From Patescibacteria group bacterium (lineage in GTDB: Bacteria; Patescibacteriota; Microgenomatia; UBA1406; GWC2-37-13), in contig JAMCTE010000010.1 in NCBI GenBank assembly GCA_023381015.1, forward strand, positions 1 through 57,864: DNA of 57,864 nt. Direction: 5' to 3'. A program made the position numbers and the translations under genes. Below, piece by piece: positions 33,488 to 41,685 of this stretch. The notes beneath the pieces are model-generated. The model had not been told where the DNA came from. It saw only the letters and a program-made list of their open reading frames with translations, and ran no database searches. Numbering within the stretch: position 1 is the stretch's first letter; every line of letters begins with the position of its first letter.

Positions 33488-33657
33488 GGCTTTGTTTCTG
33501 GGAACACGGTGTGAATCCGTGGCTGTGCCGCAACGGTATTTCGACAAGCTCAACATAAATTGAGTTTACTCTGAGCGGAGTCGAAGAGCCCGAGACCACC
33601 AAAGCCTCAAACCAGGTGCAGACTTGTACCTGGCGAACCCCGTGCAGGGACATCATT
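33488..33657 (+). promoter_or_regulatory. Cobalamin riboswitch
   Basis: The conserved core reads GGGAA-cac-GGTG-tg-AATCC-gtg-GCTGT-gCC, then GCAACGGTA, and after a variable insert GCCCGAGACCACC. GGCTTTG (33488-33494) and CAAAGCC (33600-33606) close the structure. A further hairpin CCAGGT...ACCTGG (33612-33633) and an AGGGA shortly before ATG 33658 form the probable expression platform. Such elements sense adenosyl- or aquo-cobalamin and usually shut off translation or transcription. The regulated gene is the unknown protein at 33658. Confidence 0.9.
33538..33587 (-). repeat. REP-like element within the riboswitch variable region
   Basis: Read on the minus strand it runs CTTCGACTCCGCTCAG, a spacer with GTAAAC, and TTGAGCTTGTCGAAA, matching 6701-6758 (CTTCGACTCG...CGCTCAGTGTAAAC...TTGAGCTTATCGAAG) with gaps. 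TTCGAC (33540-33545) and GTCGAA (33580-33585) pair as the outer stem, and CTCAA/TTGAG as an inner one, so it folds as an additional stem in the riboswitch. Confidence 0.7.
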
Positions 33658-34758
33658 ATGGGTCAGGCAGAATCATTGGCCGGTTACGGTTTTAACCACA
33701 AGGAACAGCTCTCAACCTTAGGGAACTTTTCAAGACAGCTCGAGTCTTATGCCCTTCACGTCATTGAGGACAGGCCGGTATCCAATGCCTATTCTTACTT
33801 TTTTGACAAAGGGAAGATTTTTATCGACCGGGAAAAAAAGACGGAGCTTTTCGTCGATCCGGAAGAGCGCGGCGGACTCGCCCAATGGGGAACGATAAGA
33901 GCGCTTGATCAGGCGCTCGCCCATCCCGGTGAACTGGTACTCTTTTATAGTCCTCCGGGGCCAGTCGCTTTTGAAACCGGCACCAAATTTGACAAAATCA
34001 AGCCTTATACCGACGGCCAACTTTATTTACTGGTTGGTACGGCTGAAGATCAAGTGGATGCGATTGCCATATCGGTCGGAAAAGATAACGAATCAAAGAC
34101 CATAAAAAGTTTTTTTGGCGAACAAAATCTTCCGGGAGGATTTGATAATGAACAGGAAAGGATAAAATATTTTTTGACTAACCCGTTATCTTCAGGGCGG
34201 GATATGGAGAACTTATTACTGAGTCTAAAAACGATTTTAGTAAAAGATAATTTTTCCGTTTACAAAAACGTCCACCAAGAGGAATTTAAGATACTTGATG
34301 TTTTTAAAGACTTGGTGCAAGGTTGGTTGAGAAGGATAAAACCGAAGGTCACTTTTGATTATCGGAAAATGTATGAGGCGGCCAAGGCGGTGGACGTCAA
34401 AAGCGTTTACCTTTATCAACTAAAAAATTATTTTCCGATTTACGGACAAAATGGTAAGATGGCTCTGGGTGGCGGTTGCGGCGGAAACATCGTTTCCGAG
34501 GGCGAATTGAGTTCGTTCGATCCTCTGCCCAACATGAAACAAGTTGACATACTATCTTCCGATTATCGTATGAGTACGTCTTTGAAAGACATCATAAAAA
34601 AATCCAACGAAGAATCGGACGAATATGGGTCGTTGAAATTCCACTGCCCGGTTTGTAACGGAGAGCATACCCGTCCCCGCCACGTCTTGTTCAAAGTCTG
34701 CCCGAATCCAAACTACAAAGACAAAAAAGGCGAGCCCATACCGATTCCAAAGTGTTAG
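33658..34758 (+). CDS. Riboswitch-controlled protein of unknown function with C-terminal zinc ribbon (366 aa)
   Basis: Start at ATG 33658, just behind the riboswitch platform. Family not recognised. Residues 1 to 290 are mixed alpha/beta with LVLFYSPPGPVAFETG and QLYLLVGTAEDQVDAIAISVG; a Gly/Cys patch GGGCGGN follows. The C-terminus has HCPVCNGEHTRPRHVLFKVC with a further cysteine at the very end, a likely zinc ribbon. Being under a B12 switch, it may function in cobalamin acquisition or substitute for a B12-dependent step; this is inference from regulation only. Confidence 0.75.
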   Translation: MGQAESLAGYGFNHKEQLSTLGNFSRQLESYALHVIEDRPVSNAYSYFFDKGKIFIDREKKTELFVDPEERGGLAQWGTIRALDQALAHPGELVLFYSPPGPVAFETGTKFDKIKPYTDGQLYLLVGTAEDQVDAIAISVGKDNESKTIKSFFGEQNLPGGFDNEQERIKYFLTNPLSSGRDMENLLLSLKTILVKDNFSVYKNVHQEEFKILDVFKDLVQGWLRRIKPKVTFDYRKMYEAAKAVDVKSVYLYQLKNYFPIYGQNGKMALGGGCGGNIVSEGELSSFDPLPNMKQVDILSSDYRMSTSLKDIIKKSNEESDEYGSLKFHCPVCNGEHTRPRHVLFKVCPNPNYKDKKGEPIPIPKC

Positions 34759-34781
34759 TCTCGAAATTAATCCGAAATGAT

Positions 34782-35966
34782 TTAAGAATATTTTCTGATA
34801 TATCTTTTCATATCTGTAGATGGATTTTTGATTCTGACTGCATGATCTAAGACGATTTTTTTCCATTTATATGTTTCTGCCATGTCTTTTATTCTGCTAC
34901 TAAGGCGGACTTCGACTGCAGAGTTGTTCTTATCGAAAGAAACGTAGCAGACGTAGTCATCATCCCAGATTCCGAAATCAGGTTCTTTTACTTTTTTTGC
35001 AATTTCTTTAAAGGGGCAAAAATAAACCTCTATTCCGGCAGCAAAGTCGAGATTAATTTGCTTTAATAAATCTTTTTTGTTAAGATCCGATAACTTCGAG
35101 ATGACAAAAACACGAGTGATATTTTTTATCCTTTTGGCGGCTTTGCGGGCTTCGATCATGTATGTCGATTCCGGGTCAAAATCAGAATTAGAAGTAATGA
35201 AAGTGCAGAAACCGCATTTTTGCAGATTTCTGAATTGGAATTTCCCGTAGCCAAAAACATCCTTAGGGTTAAGGTATATTACTTCTTCAGTTTTTTTGCC
35301 TACGTAGTCGACTGAAAACAATTTACTGCGGTGAGAAATAAACTCCTCGTATGAAGGCAAGGCTATCCTGGTTTTGCACAGTTCCAATACTAAAGGAAAT
35401 TCACTCAATTGTTGCGGGTTATTTAAGTGGCCGGCTTGTTTTATGTATATGAATGAGCTGTCGAGGGATTTTGCGAACAAAGTAGCATGGCTTTTTGCGA
35501 CGTAAGGATCGTTGTCCGAGTATAGAACATATGATATGGGAATAAGTTTTTTAAGTTTTTCAAAATCAAAATCGGTTTTATAAAACGATTTGTTCACCAC
35601 GTCGAATTGCCACTTATTATTCAACTTATCCATAAAAGGACTAACGAATATGGCGCTGTCCAATTGGATATTAAATTTTTCGACAGCATGAAGAATAAAC
35701 ACGGCTCCTAAAGAATGACCAATAAAACATAACCCCTCTCCTTTCTTAAATTTGTCATAGGTTTTTTTGAAAGTTGATAACCAATTTTTTAATTCTTGTT
35801 TTTTGACAATAACCTTCGGCCCCAAAGCAGTTATTCTGTCCCAATCTTCAACCGGAAATTTTGGAGCTTCGACCACTTGACCGAACGATTCGAGTTTTTC
35901 CTTTAATTTTGGTAGCCAATGCTCTTCAGGGTTTCCAAAAGCGCCGTGAATAACGACAAATTTCAT
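34782..35966 (-). CDS. RBBP9-type alpha/beta hydrolase with unknown C-terminal domain (394 aa)
   Basis: Residues 1 to about 205 are an RBBP9/YdeN-like serine hydrolase: MKFVVIHGAFGNPEEHWLP, LCFIGHSLGAVFILHAVE (G-x-S-x-G nucleophile), SDNDPYVA (acid) and IKQAGHLN (histidine). Residues 206 to 394 form a second domain (ARKAAKRIKNITRVFVIS, EPDFGIWDDDYVCYVSF) that I do not recognise. Start 35966 is chosen because TATAAT (35973-35978 complement) ends 6 bases before it; a longer frame from 35984 overlaps that promoter. Confidence 0.75.
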   Translation of the reverse strand: MKFVVIHGAFGNPEEHWLPKLKEKLESFGQVVEAPKFPVEDWDRITALGPKVIVKKQELKNWLSTFKKTYDKFKKGEGLCFIGHSLGAVFILHAVEKFNIQLDSAIFVSPFMDKLNNKWQFDVVNKSFYKTDFDFEKLKKLIPISYVLYSDNDPYVAKSHATLFAKSLDSSFIYIKQAGHLNNPQQLSEFPLVLELCKTRIALPSYEEFISHRSKLFSVDYVGKKTEEVIYLNPKDVFGYGKFQFRNLQKCGFCTFITSNSDFDPESTYMIEARKAAKRIKNITRVFVISKLSDLNKKDLLKQINLDFAAGIEVYFCPFKEIAKKVKEPDFGIWDDDYVCYVSFDKNNSAVEVRLSSRIKDMAETYKWKKIVLDHAVRIKNPSTDMKRYIRKYS

Positions 35967-35993
35967 GATTGTATTATATATCAAAAAGAGATT

Positions 35994-36569
35994 CTAGACT
36001 CTAAGTTTTACTCTACCCAAAAGAAAGGGGAATTCTTTGAATTTTTTGTAGGTGGCGATGTTGAAATGGCCGGCGTTTTTGATGATGTGAATTTTTGCCT
36101 TGAGCCAGTCGGCTATGAATTGACCTTCGGAGATAGGGATGACGTCATTGGTTGATTGAAATACTTCGATTTGACCAGCAAGCTGTCTGATCCTTTTCCA
36201 CAAATACGGCTTGGCCTGAAAAGAATCGTATTTGTCGTAAACGTCAGGCCGCCATTGGTCGTAGTCAACGAAAGCGCCAACTAAAAATAAGCTATCAATT
36301 TTTATTTCCAAAATTGGCAACAGCTGGAAAATAAAGGAACAACCCCGGCTATGGGCGATGACAATAGTATCTTTGTTGACAAATTTTTTATATGGTTCAA
36401 ACGCTTTTACCCACTTGTCCAGACTGTGTCCTTCGATGTCGTCTTTCGGGATAGGAAATTCAGGGACAAAAACCCTATTTCCCAATTTTTCCAATTCCTT
36501 TTTCAACCAAGGGAACCAGTTCTCTCCAGGATATCCGTAAGAGCCATGGATGATGAAAATGTTTCTCAT
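35994..36569 (-). CDS. RBBP9-type alpha/beta hydrolase (191 aa)
   Basis: Single domain: MRNIFIIHGSYGYPGENWFP, IVIAHSRGCSFIFQLLP (nucleophile in H-S-R-G, with A in place of the first Gly of G-x-S-x-G), STNDVIPISEG and IKNAGHFN. Closely similar in plan to the N-terminal domain at 34782, so likely a tandem duplicate. Start 36569 overlaps the stop of the upstream hydrolase by ATGA. Confidence 0.82.
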   Translation of the reverse strand: MRNIFIIHGSYGYPGENWFPWLKKELEKLGNRVFVPEFPIPKDDIEGHSLDKWVKAFEPYKKFVNKDTIVIAHSRGCSFIFQLLPILEIKIDSLFLVGAFVDYDQWRPDVYDKYDSFQAKPYLWKRIRQLAGQIEVFQSTNDVIPISEGQFIADWLKAKIHIIKNAGHFNIATYKKFKEFPFLLGRVKLRV

Positions 36570-37444
36570 AGGAAGTTTGTTTTTAGCCAATCAAAAATTG
36601 CCCCAACCAATTTATTCTCGTAACCTAGATAACTGTGGGATGCTCCATCAATCAATACGACGGTCGCCTTCTTGTTCTTGGATTTGACGATTTTGGCAGC
36701 GATTGCCGGAGACGGTTTCATGTAGACGTCTTTGGATCCGAAAACTACCAATAAAGGTTGCTTGACTTGAACAATGGTTTTCCAGTTTGGGGAGCCAGGA
36801 TTATGATACGGGGTCAAATTGCCAACGCCATAATCGGTGAGGTATCCAGAGTACATCTGGGCTGATGTGACGTAGCTTACAGGAGAAAACTCTTTTGGAA
36901 GCACTTCGTTTCCCTTACCTTGTTTAATCATTTCCTTAATTTTCTTGTTTATGGATTTATATTTTTTTTCTCCAAGCAAATAAAACATTATCCCGTCGTC
37001 GTTTTGAGGAGACAGGTGAATCTGGCCGATGACTCGTTTGTCCTTTTTTAGATGTTGGTAATACAAGTTTTTTTGGGAAAGGCTATGGCCCTGAAGGATG
37101 ATTTTTTTTACGCCTCTTTTCTGAAGAAAATCGATCCAGGCTTTTATGTCGTAAAGACAGTCTTCGAATTTTTCGAAACCGCCTCCGATCTGGGTCCACT
37201 CCACTTTCCCGTTTTTGTGTCTGCGGATGTCGGCGTAAACGTCGTGTCCGCGGTTGTTGGCAGTCAAAAAAGAAATCCCTTCTTTCGACAGCTTCTCTCC
37301 TTCGACCTCGATGAATTTATGAGTGTAGAAATCTCCGGCGGTACCGTGGAATTGGATGACGGCCAAATCGCTTTTTTTGTCGATAAAAAAGCCAACGAGC
37401 TCCAAGCCATCCGAAGTGATCGTCCTTACAAGTTCGCCTTTCAT
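36566..37444 (-). CDS. Alpha/beta hydrolase (292 aa)
   Basis: A classical alpha/beta hydrolase: VIQFHGTAGDFYTHKFIEVE (oxyanion region), KIILQGHSLSQKNLYYQ (nucleophile G-H-S-L-S), LLVVFGSKDVYMKPSP (acid) and LIDGASHSYLG (histidine). Start at MKGELVRTITSDG is chosen because TATAAT on the minus strand (37452-37457) ends 7 bases upstream; a longer frame reaches 37582 but would cross the divergent gene. First of three consecutive hydrolases. Confidence 0.8.
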   Translation of the reverse strand: MKGELVRTITSDGLELVGFFIDKKSDLAVIQFHGTAGDFYTHKFIEVEGEKLSKEGISFLTANNRGHDVYADIRRHKNGKVEWTQIGGGFEKFEDCLYDIKAWIDFLQKRGVKKIILQGHSLSQKNLYYQHLKKDKRVIGQIHLSPQNDDGIMFYLLGEKKYKSINKKIKEMIKQGKGNEVLPKEFSPVSYVTSAQMYSGYLTDYGVGNLTPYHNPGSPNWKTIVQVKQPLLVVFGSKDVYMKPSPAIAAKIVKSKNKKATVVLIDGASHSYLGYENKLVGAIFDWLKTNFL

Positions 37445-37529
37445 TTCAAATATTATATCACCAGACCAGTTCCGGTAAGTAATTATCGGGACTTTTATTA
37501 TAGGATAAATACCTGTATAATATACGCCT

Positions 37530-38459
37530 ATGTCATCCGCGAACGAAGTATATTTGCGAAATGAAAAAGTACTCAAAGGCATTTTAAAAACCCAGTCTGA
37601 CTTTTTTGGCCAAATGAACGAAAGAGAGATAGAAAGTCATTTAGGACTGGCCAGAACGCTCTTGCCCGAAGACCTCTGCAAAAAAAGCGTCTATGCCGCC
37701 GTCTTGGGCGAAAACGAATTCGGGACGTTTGAAGCCATTGCCAGAAATGGCATGGTTGCGTCATCGCCCCAAGCTTTACAAGAATTCAGCGCCGCCAACA
37801 TGCTGGAGATAGCCAATAGGGTTGATGGCTCTTTGCATGACGGAAGAAAATATTTAAAAGGAAGACCGGGCACGGCCTTAATCGGTTGTGCTTTATTAAA
37901 CGGACACATTAGTTCAGGAACCTGTCTTAAGGGCTTTCAACCTGACGGTAAACGACAAGGCCAGTTTAGGCCAAACTCAACCTTGGATTGTCCAAACCAA
38001 AGGGCCGGCAACTGTGCAGAAAGGGTTTTGATCTCCTGGTTGCCATATATCTATGCTTTTCTTGAAGACAATTATAAAGGTCAACAACAACACATTTTCG
38101 TCAGAGAATTAATTTTCGATCCGCAACATCTTGATTCGCCGACAATGGTTTTTACAAGAGACGATCCCAATATCGTAAATAACAACTGGGAAACGGTCAG
38201 GGTAACAAGGAGAGCCGAAACCAATGGCAACCAGGTTGAGAATTTGATTACAGAAGTTCTGCCTTGCCCGGCTTGTTCTCAGGCAATCGTTGATAAGAAA
38301 ATAGAAACGGTCAATATCCTGAAACTATCAAGACACTGGGATGGTTATTTCGAGAAAATTGACGAGGATGACGTTGTCTCCTTAATGAACATGATTAATC
38401 ACGGCGTTCATGTCAACAATCCAGGAATAAAACACAAGGGAATAAAGGCAAGAAACTAA
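37530..38459 (+). CDS. Cytidine-deaminase-fold protein with long N-terminal region (309 aa)
   Basis: Residues 160 to 167 read GNCAERVL, and residues 244 to 250 LPCPACS: these are the C-A-E-R and P-C-x2-C zinc motifs of the cytidine deaminase superfamily (C162, catalytic E164, C246, C249). The spacing of about 82 residues between motifs is larger than in free cytidine deaminases. The first 100 residues are helical and unassigned. The substrate (nucleoside, nucleotide or nucleic acid) cannot be told. TATAAT at 37516-37521 ends 8 bases before the ATG. Confidence 0.7.
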   Translation: MSSANEVYLRNEKVLKGILKTQSDFFGQMNEREIESHLGLARTLLPEDLCKKSVYAAVLGENEFGTFEAIARNGMVASSPQALQEFSAANMLEIANRVDGSLHDGRKYLKGRPGTALIGCALLNGHISSGTCLKGFQPDGKRQGQFRPNSTLDCPNQRAGNCAERVLISWLPYIYAFLEDNYKGQQQHIFVRELIFDPQHLDSPTMVFTRDDPNIVNNNWETVRVTRRAETNGNQVENLITEVLPCPACSQAIVDKKIETVNILKLSRHWDGYFEKIDEDDVVSLMNMINHGVHVNNPGIKHKGIKARN

Positions 38460-39709
38460 ATCATCCCGGCAACCTGCTTTCCTAGCTTTACTGCATAATT
38501 CGTTCCCCGATCGTAAGGATAAGTCATGTCGAGGTTGGCGACGTAGAAATTTTTGACCGGGGTGATGAAATCAGGTTTGTTTTTGACGAAATCATTGTCG
38601 AATATCGGTTGTGCGAAAGGACCTTTGAACGTAAAATAATTCTTAATTTGTAGTTCGTTAGCCGTTAATTTTTTTAAATAAGGCCTGACAAAACTTAATA
38701 AGTCTTTATCGGCCATTCGCATCAATTTGTCCTCTCTTTTTAAGTACCATCCCAAATAACAGATATGATTGCCTCCATAATTTTTTTTGTCAATAAAATT
38801 GGTGTGTTGGACAATCGCCATAACGGGAATTCTCGGTGATGAAACATTTAGCCAATAAGTCTTTTCTAAAACCGGTTCTTTAGTCTCTAATATCAATGTT
38901 AAAGCGTGAAGGTATTTGAGTTTGCGGAATTTCTGCAGGAATTCTGCGGGAAAAATGTCATCGGCCAATCGGGATAACACCGGCGTCGGCAAAGTTGAGA
39001 CGACCGCGTCGAAGACATGATTGTTTATCAAATGCTTCTCTCCCCGCTTTTTTATATTTTTTATTTCATAATCCGTCAACACGTTAACCCGTAAACTTTT
39101 TAACCGGTTTGCTAGATAGTCGATGAATGTCTGGAAACCCCCTTCGACATAACCGAGGTTTTTCGTCCTTTTGTTGATTCTTGCCCAGATGAAACTGGCC
39201 AAAATAATTCCCGCATAATTACCGAACTTTTTCCGAAAAAGCTCTTGCCACAATCTCTTCCAAACTCTATTTCCCATGGTTTTTTTGATAAACTGTTCGG
39301 AAGTTTGTCGTTCAAAAGTCAACAGAAACGGGGAAACCTTAAGAAACGCCAGTGTCGAGCCGGCCCGTAATTTGTCAAAGACGCCCAAAGAGGGGAGTTT
39401 GAGGAAATCAATTGGCGTATCCATCGGATAGATCTTGAGATCATCAAAGAGAGAGGCGGTTTCGGGAGATTCAAAAAAAATCCTGTCAAACCCGATCTCT
39501 TCGGCAAAATTAATAATGTCGTCGTCATTGGAAAAAAGATGATGATAAGCCTTCTCTAGATGCCAATTCCAGTTCGGTTGTTTAAAGCCGATGGCGAGGC
39601 CGCCCAAAACAGGGGACTTTTCAAAAATGGTCACCTGGTTATTTTTTTTAGCTAGATAATAAGCGGCAGTTAAACCAGTCAGCCCGCCTCCTAAAACAGC
39701 AACCTTCAT
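38456..39709 (-). CDS. FAD-dependent amine-oxidase-type oxidoreductase (417 aa)
   Basis: The N-terminal FAD site reads VAVLGGGLTGLTAAYYLAKK followed by FEKSPVLGGLA, and the C-terminal FAD contact is NFYVANLDMTYPYDRGTNYAV. This is the protoporphyrinogen-oxidase/UDP-galactopyranose-mutase-like superfamily, often found in glycan and lipid pathways of these bacteria. The exact substrate is unknown. TATAAT on the minus strand (39718-39723) ends 8 bases before the ATG. Confidence 0.8.
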   Translation of the reverse strand: MKVAVLGGGLTGLTAAYYLAKKNNQVTIFEKSPVLGGLAIGFKQPNWNWHLEKAYHHLFSNDDDIINFAEEIGFDRIFFESPETASLFDDLKIYPMDTPIDFLKLPSLGVFDKLRAGSTLAFLKVSPFLLTFERQTSEQFIKKTMGNRVWKRLWQELFRKKFGNYAGIILASFIWARINKRTKNLGYVEGGFQTFIDYLANRLKSLRVNVLTDYEIKNIKKRGEKHLINNHVFDAVVSTLPTPVLSRLADDIFPAEFLQKFRKLKYLHALTLILETKEPVLEKTYWLNVSSPRIPVMAIVQHTNFIDKKNYGGNHICYLGWYLKREDKLMRMADKDLLSFVRPYLKKLTANELQIKNYFTFKGPFAQPIFDNDFVKNKPDFITPVKNFYVANLDMTYPYDRGTNYAVKLGKQVAGMI

Positions 39710-39778
39710 AAGGTATTATTATAGCAAGAAGCAGTTTTTTATAATTACCGCATATTTAACGCAGATTTGCCGCAAAGA

Positions 39779-40756
39779 TTATTGAATGGGGATCTTTTGA
39801 CTCTCTTTTAATATCGTTGTCACAAAAATAGTAGCCGGTACGGCCAAAAGTACTCCCAATATCCCAGCGATTTGTCCGGCGACGAGCAAGACGACTAGGG
39901 TAACAATCGGGTGTAGCCCGGTGACTTTTTTCATGACGATCGGAACCACGAGGTGATTTTCCAGCTGTTGGACGACGAAATAAAGAGCGATGTTGCTCAA
40001 TCCAAGAATTGGGGAATGGGAAAAGCCGATCAAGGCCGCCGGAACTGTGGAGACAATCGGTCCAAGGCTGGGAACGATCTCAAGCATTCCGGCAAGGACA
40101 GCCAAGGCAACGGCGTACTTCATGCCGATCAAAAGCAGGCCGACATAGGTCATGATTCCAACGATCGTCATCAAAATTAATTCCCCCCAAAACCAGCCGC
40201 TGGTCCGGCGTTGAGCTTTTTCCACGGTTGCCTCGATTTTCCTCACTTTGTTTTTGTCGAGAAAAACCCTCAACAACCGGCCGACCGGATTCTTTTCCAA
40301 AAGAAGATAGAATCCGAAAAATAAGGTGGTGGTGATAAAGATGATATTGGAGAAAAAACCGCGGATTATATCGAGAAGGCGGTTGGCTAAGTTGGGCAGG
40401 TTTTGCTGGACAAAGCTCAGGTCAAATTCATTGGTCAAGTTCGGGAAGGTTTTTGCGATGATGTGGGGTAAGTTTTTCAGCAAGTGGGTAATTTCCAGGG
40501 CCAGGGGCGGTACTACCAAAGCAAATAAGTAACCGATGACAAAAACAAATCCTAAATAGACGATAAGTGAGGCGACAAGTCGGGGAAACCGTCTAGTTTC
40601 CAAAAACGACACTAAAGGTTGTAGAGCCCCAGCGATAATGAAAGCGATGAATAAAGAAAAAATTAAATCCTTTATTTGCCAGAGAAGTGCCAGCCCCAAA
40701 AGGAAAAACACCGTAAATACGATTGTTCTGCTGGAAATTTCTATTTTCTGCGACAT
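39779..40756 (-). CDS. AI-2E family transporter (325 aa)
   Basis: Seven or eight hydrophobic segments with the PF01594 layout: RTIVFTVFFLLGLALLWQI, IIAGALQPLVSFLETR, the soluble amphipathic middle, and the conserved GMLEIVPSLGPIVSTVPAAL and ENHLVVPIVMKK near the C-terminus. Family members export small solutes or act as Na+/H+ antiporters; autoinducer-2 transport is not implied. TATAAT (40765-40770 complement) ends 8 bases before the ATG. Confidence 0.9.
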   Translation of the reverse strand: MSQKIEISSRTIVFTVFFLLGLALLWQIKDLIFSLFIAFIIAGALQPLVSFLETRRFPRLVASLIVYLGFVFVIGYLFALVVPPLALEITHLLKNLPHIIAKTFPNLTNEFDLSFVQQNLPNLANRLLDIIRGFFSNIIFITTTLFFGFYLLLEKNPVGRLLRVFLDKNKVRKIEATVEKAQRRTSGWFWGELILMTIVGIMTYVGLLLIGMKYAVALAVLAGMLEIVPSLGPIVSTVPAALIGFSHSPILGLSNIALYFVVQQLENHLVVPIVMKKVTGLHPIVTLVVLLVAGQIAGILGVLLAVPATIFVTTILKESQKIPIQ

Positions 40757-40781
40757 ATGGCTTTATTATAAGGTATTTTTA

Positions 40782-41474
40782 TTACCCGGCAAGCGATAAT
40801 GCATAGATTTTTAGGGCCCCCGCCTTTCGCAATACTTTGGCAGCTTCCCTGATCGTTGAGCCGCTTGTGATGACGTCGTCAACCAAAATGATCCTGGCAT
40901 TATTTATCAAACCGAAGTTAGTTTTTTGGTTGATTACGAAAGCATTTCTTAAGTTGATTGACCTATCCCGCTTATTCTTTTGGACGGATTGGGGATCGGT
41001 GTCTTTGACTCGGAGCAAAAAATCCGCAATCGGCAGGTTTAAGTAGGTCATGAAAAACTTCGCCAATATAAAGGCTTGATTGAAGCCCCGTTCCCTTAAT
41101 TTTTTTCTGGACAGAGGAATCGGTTGAAAATATATTGGCGCGGATAGCTTCTTATAAAAGGATAATCGGTCGATCGCTTCCGGAGTGATCGCTCGAAACA
41201 GATCTTGGGCGATTTTGGTCGCCAAGCGATATTTGAAATTTTTGATGATTTTCTTCAAAAAGCCATTATAAGAGTAAAGAGAAGTGACGCCATCGACGTT
41301 AAATTTTTTTAGACACAAAGGATGGGTTAGACCGTAGAGGCTGTCTCTCTGACAATAAAAGCAGCGGCCCTGTTTTAGTTGGCGGAGATTTTTTTGACAA
41401 CGGGGGCAAAGATAGGTTCCGGGAAGCCGGCAACCCAAGCAGAATTTTGGGAAAAGGAGGTCGATCAGAACCAT
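40782..41474 (-). CDS. comF: ComF family phosphoribosyltransferase-like protein (230 aa)
   Basis: An N-terminal zinc finger (CLGCRLPGTYLCPRCQ and CFYCQRDS) followed by a type I phosphoribosyltransferase domain with RERGFNQAFILAKFF and the PRPP loop ILVDDVITSGST. ComF takes part in DNA uptake and strand handling. Start MVLIDLLFPKF at 41474 is chosen because TATAAT (41481-41486 complement) ends 6 bases upstream; a frame from 41495 overlaps that element. Confidence 0.88.
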   Translation of the reverse strand: MVLIDLLFPKFCLGCRLPGTYLCPRCQKNLRQLKQGRCFYCQRDSLYGLTHPLCLKKFNVDGVTSLYSYNGFLKKIIKNFKYRLATKIAQDLFRAITPEAIDRLSFYKKLSAPIYFQPIPLSRKKLRERGFNQAFILAKFFMTYLNLPIADFLLRVKDTDPQSVQKNKRDRSINLRNAFVINQKTNFGLINNARIILVDDVITSGSTIREAAKVLRKAGALKIYALSLAG

Positions 41475-41581
41475 AATTCCATTATAAGTGTTCACAAAAT
41501 TTTGGGAAGTTTAGTTTTTGTAGAGTTGAGTTTAATCTTTGAGGCTAATCATTTTAGGTGATATAGTTTTTATATATTTTG

Positions 41582-41685
41582 ACCTCGTTTCGATAACTTC
41601 GTAGTGTTCTAAATTTTATTTTGCGCTATTTATATGTTTTGTATATTTTGTAAATATCACGACACCGAAGTTATCGAAACGAGGT
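41582..41685. promoter_or_regulatory. 20-bp perfect inverted repeat bracketing the nrdR start codon
   Basis: ACCTCGTTTCGATAACTTCG (41582-41601) is the exact reverse complement of 41666-41685. The right arm is inside nrdR, covering codons for EVIETR. After a 2-base bulge GTGT (41604-41607) can also pair with ACAC (41662-41665). The nrdR ATG (41634) sits in the loop. It may be an mRNA hairpin, a cruciform, or a protein-binding site. Confidence 0.85.
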
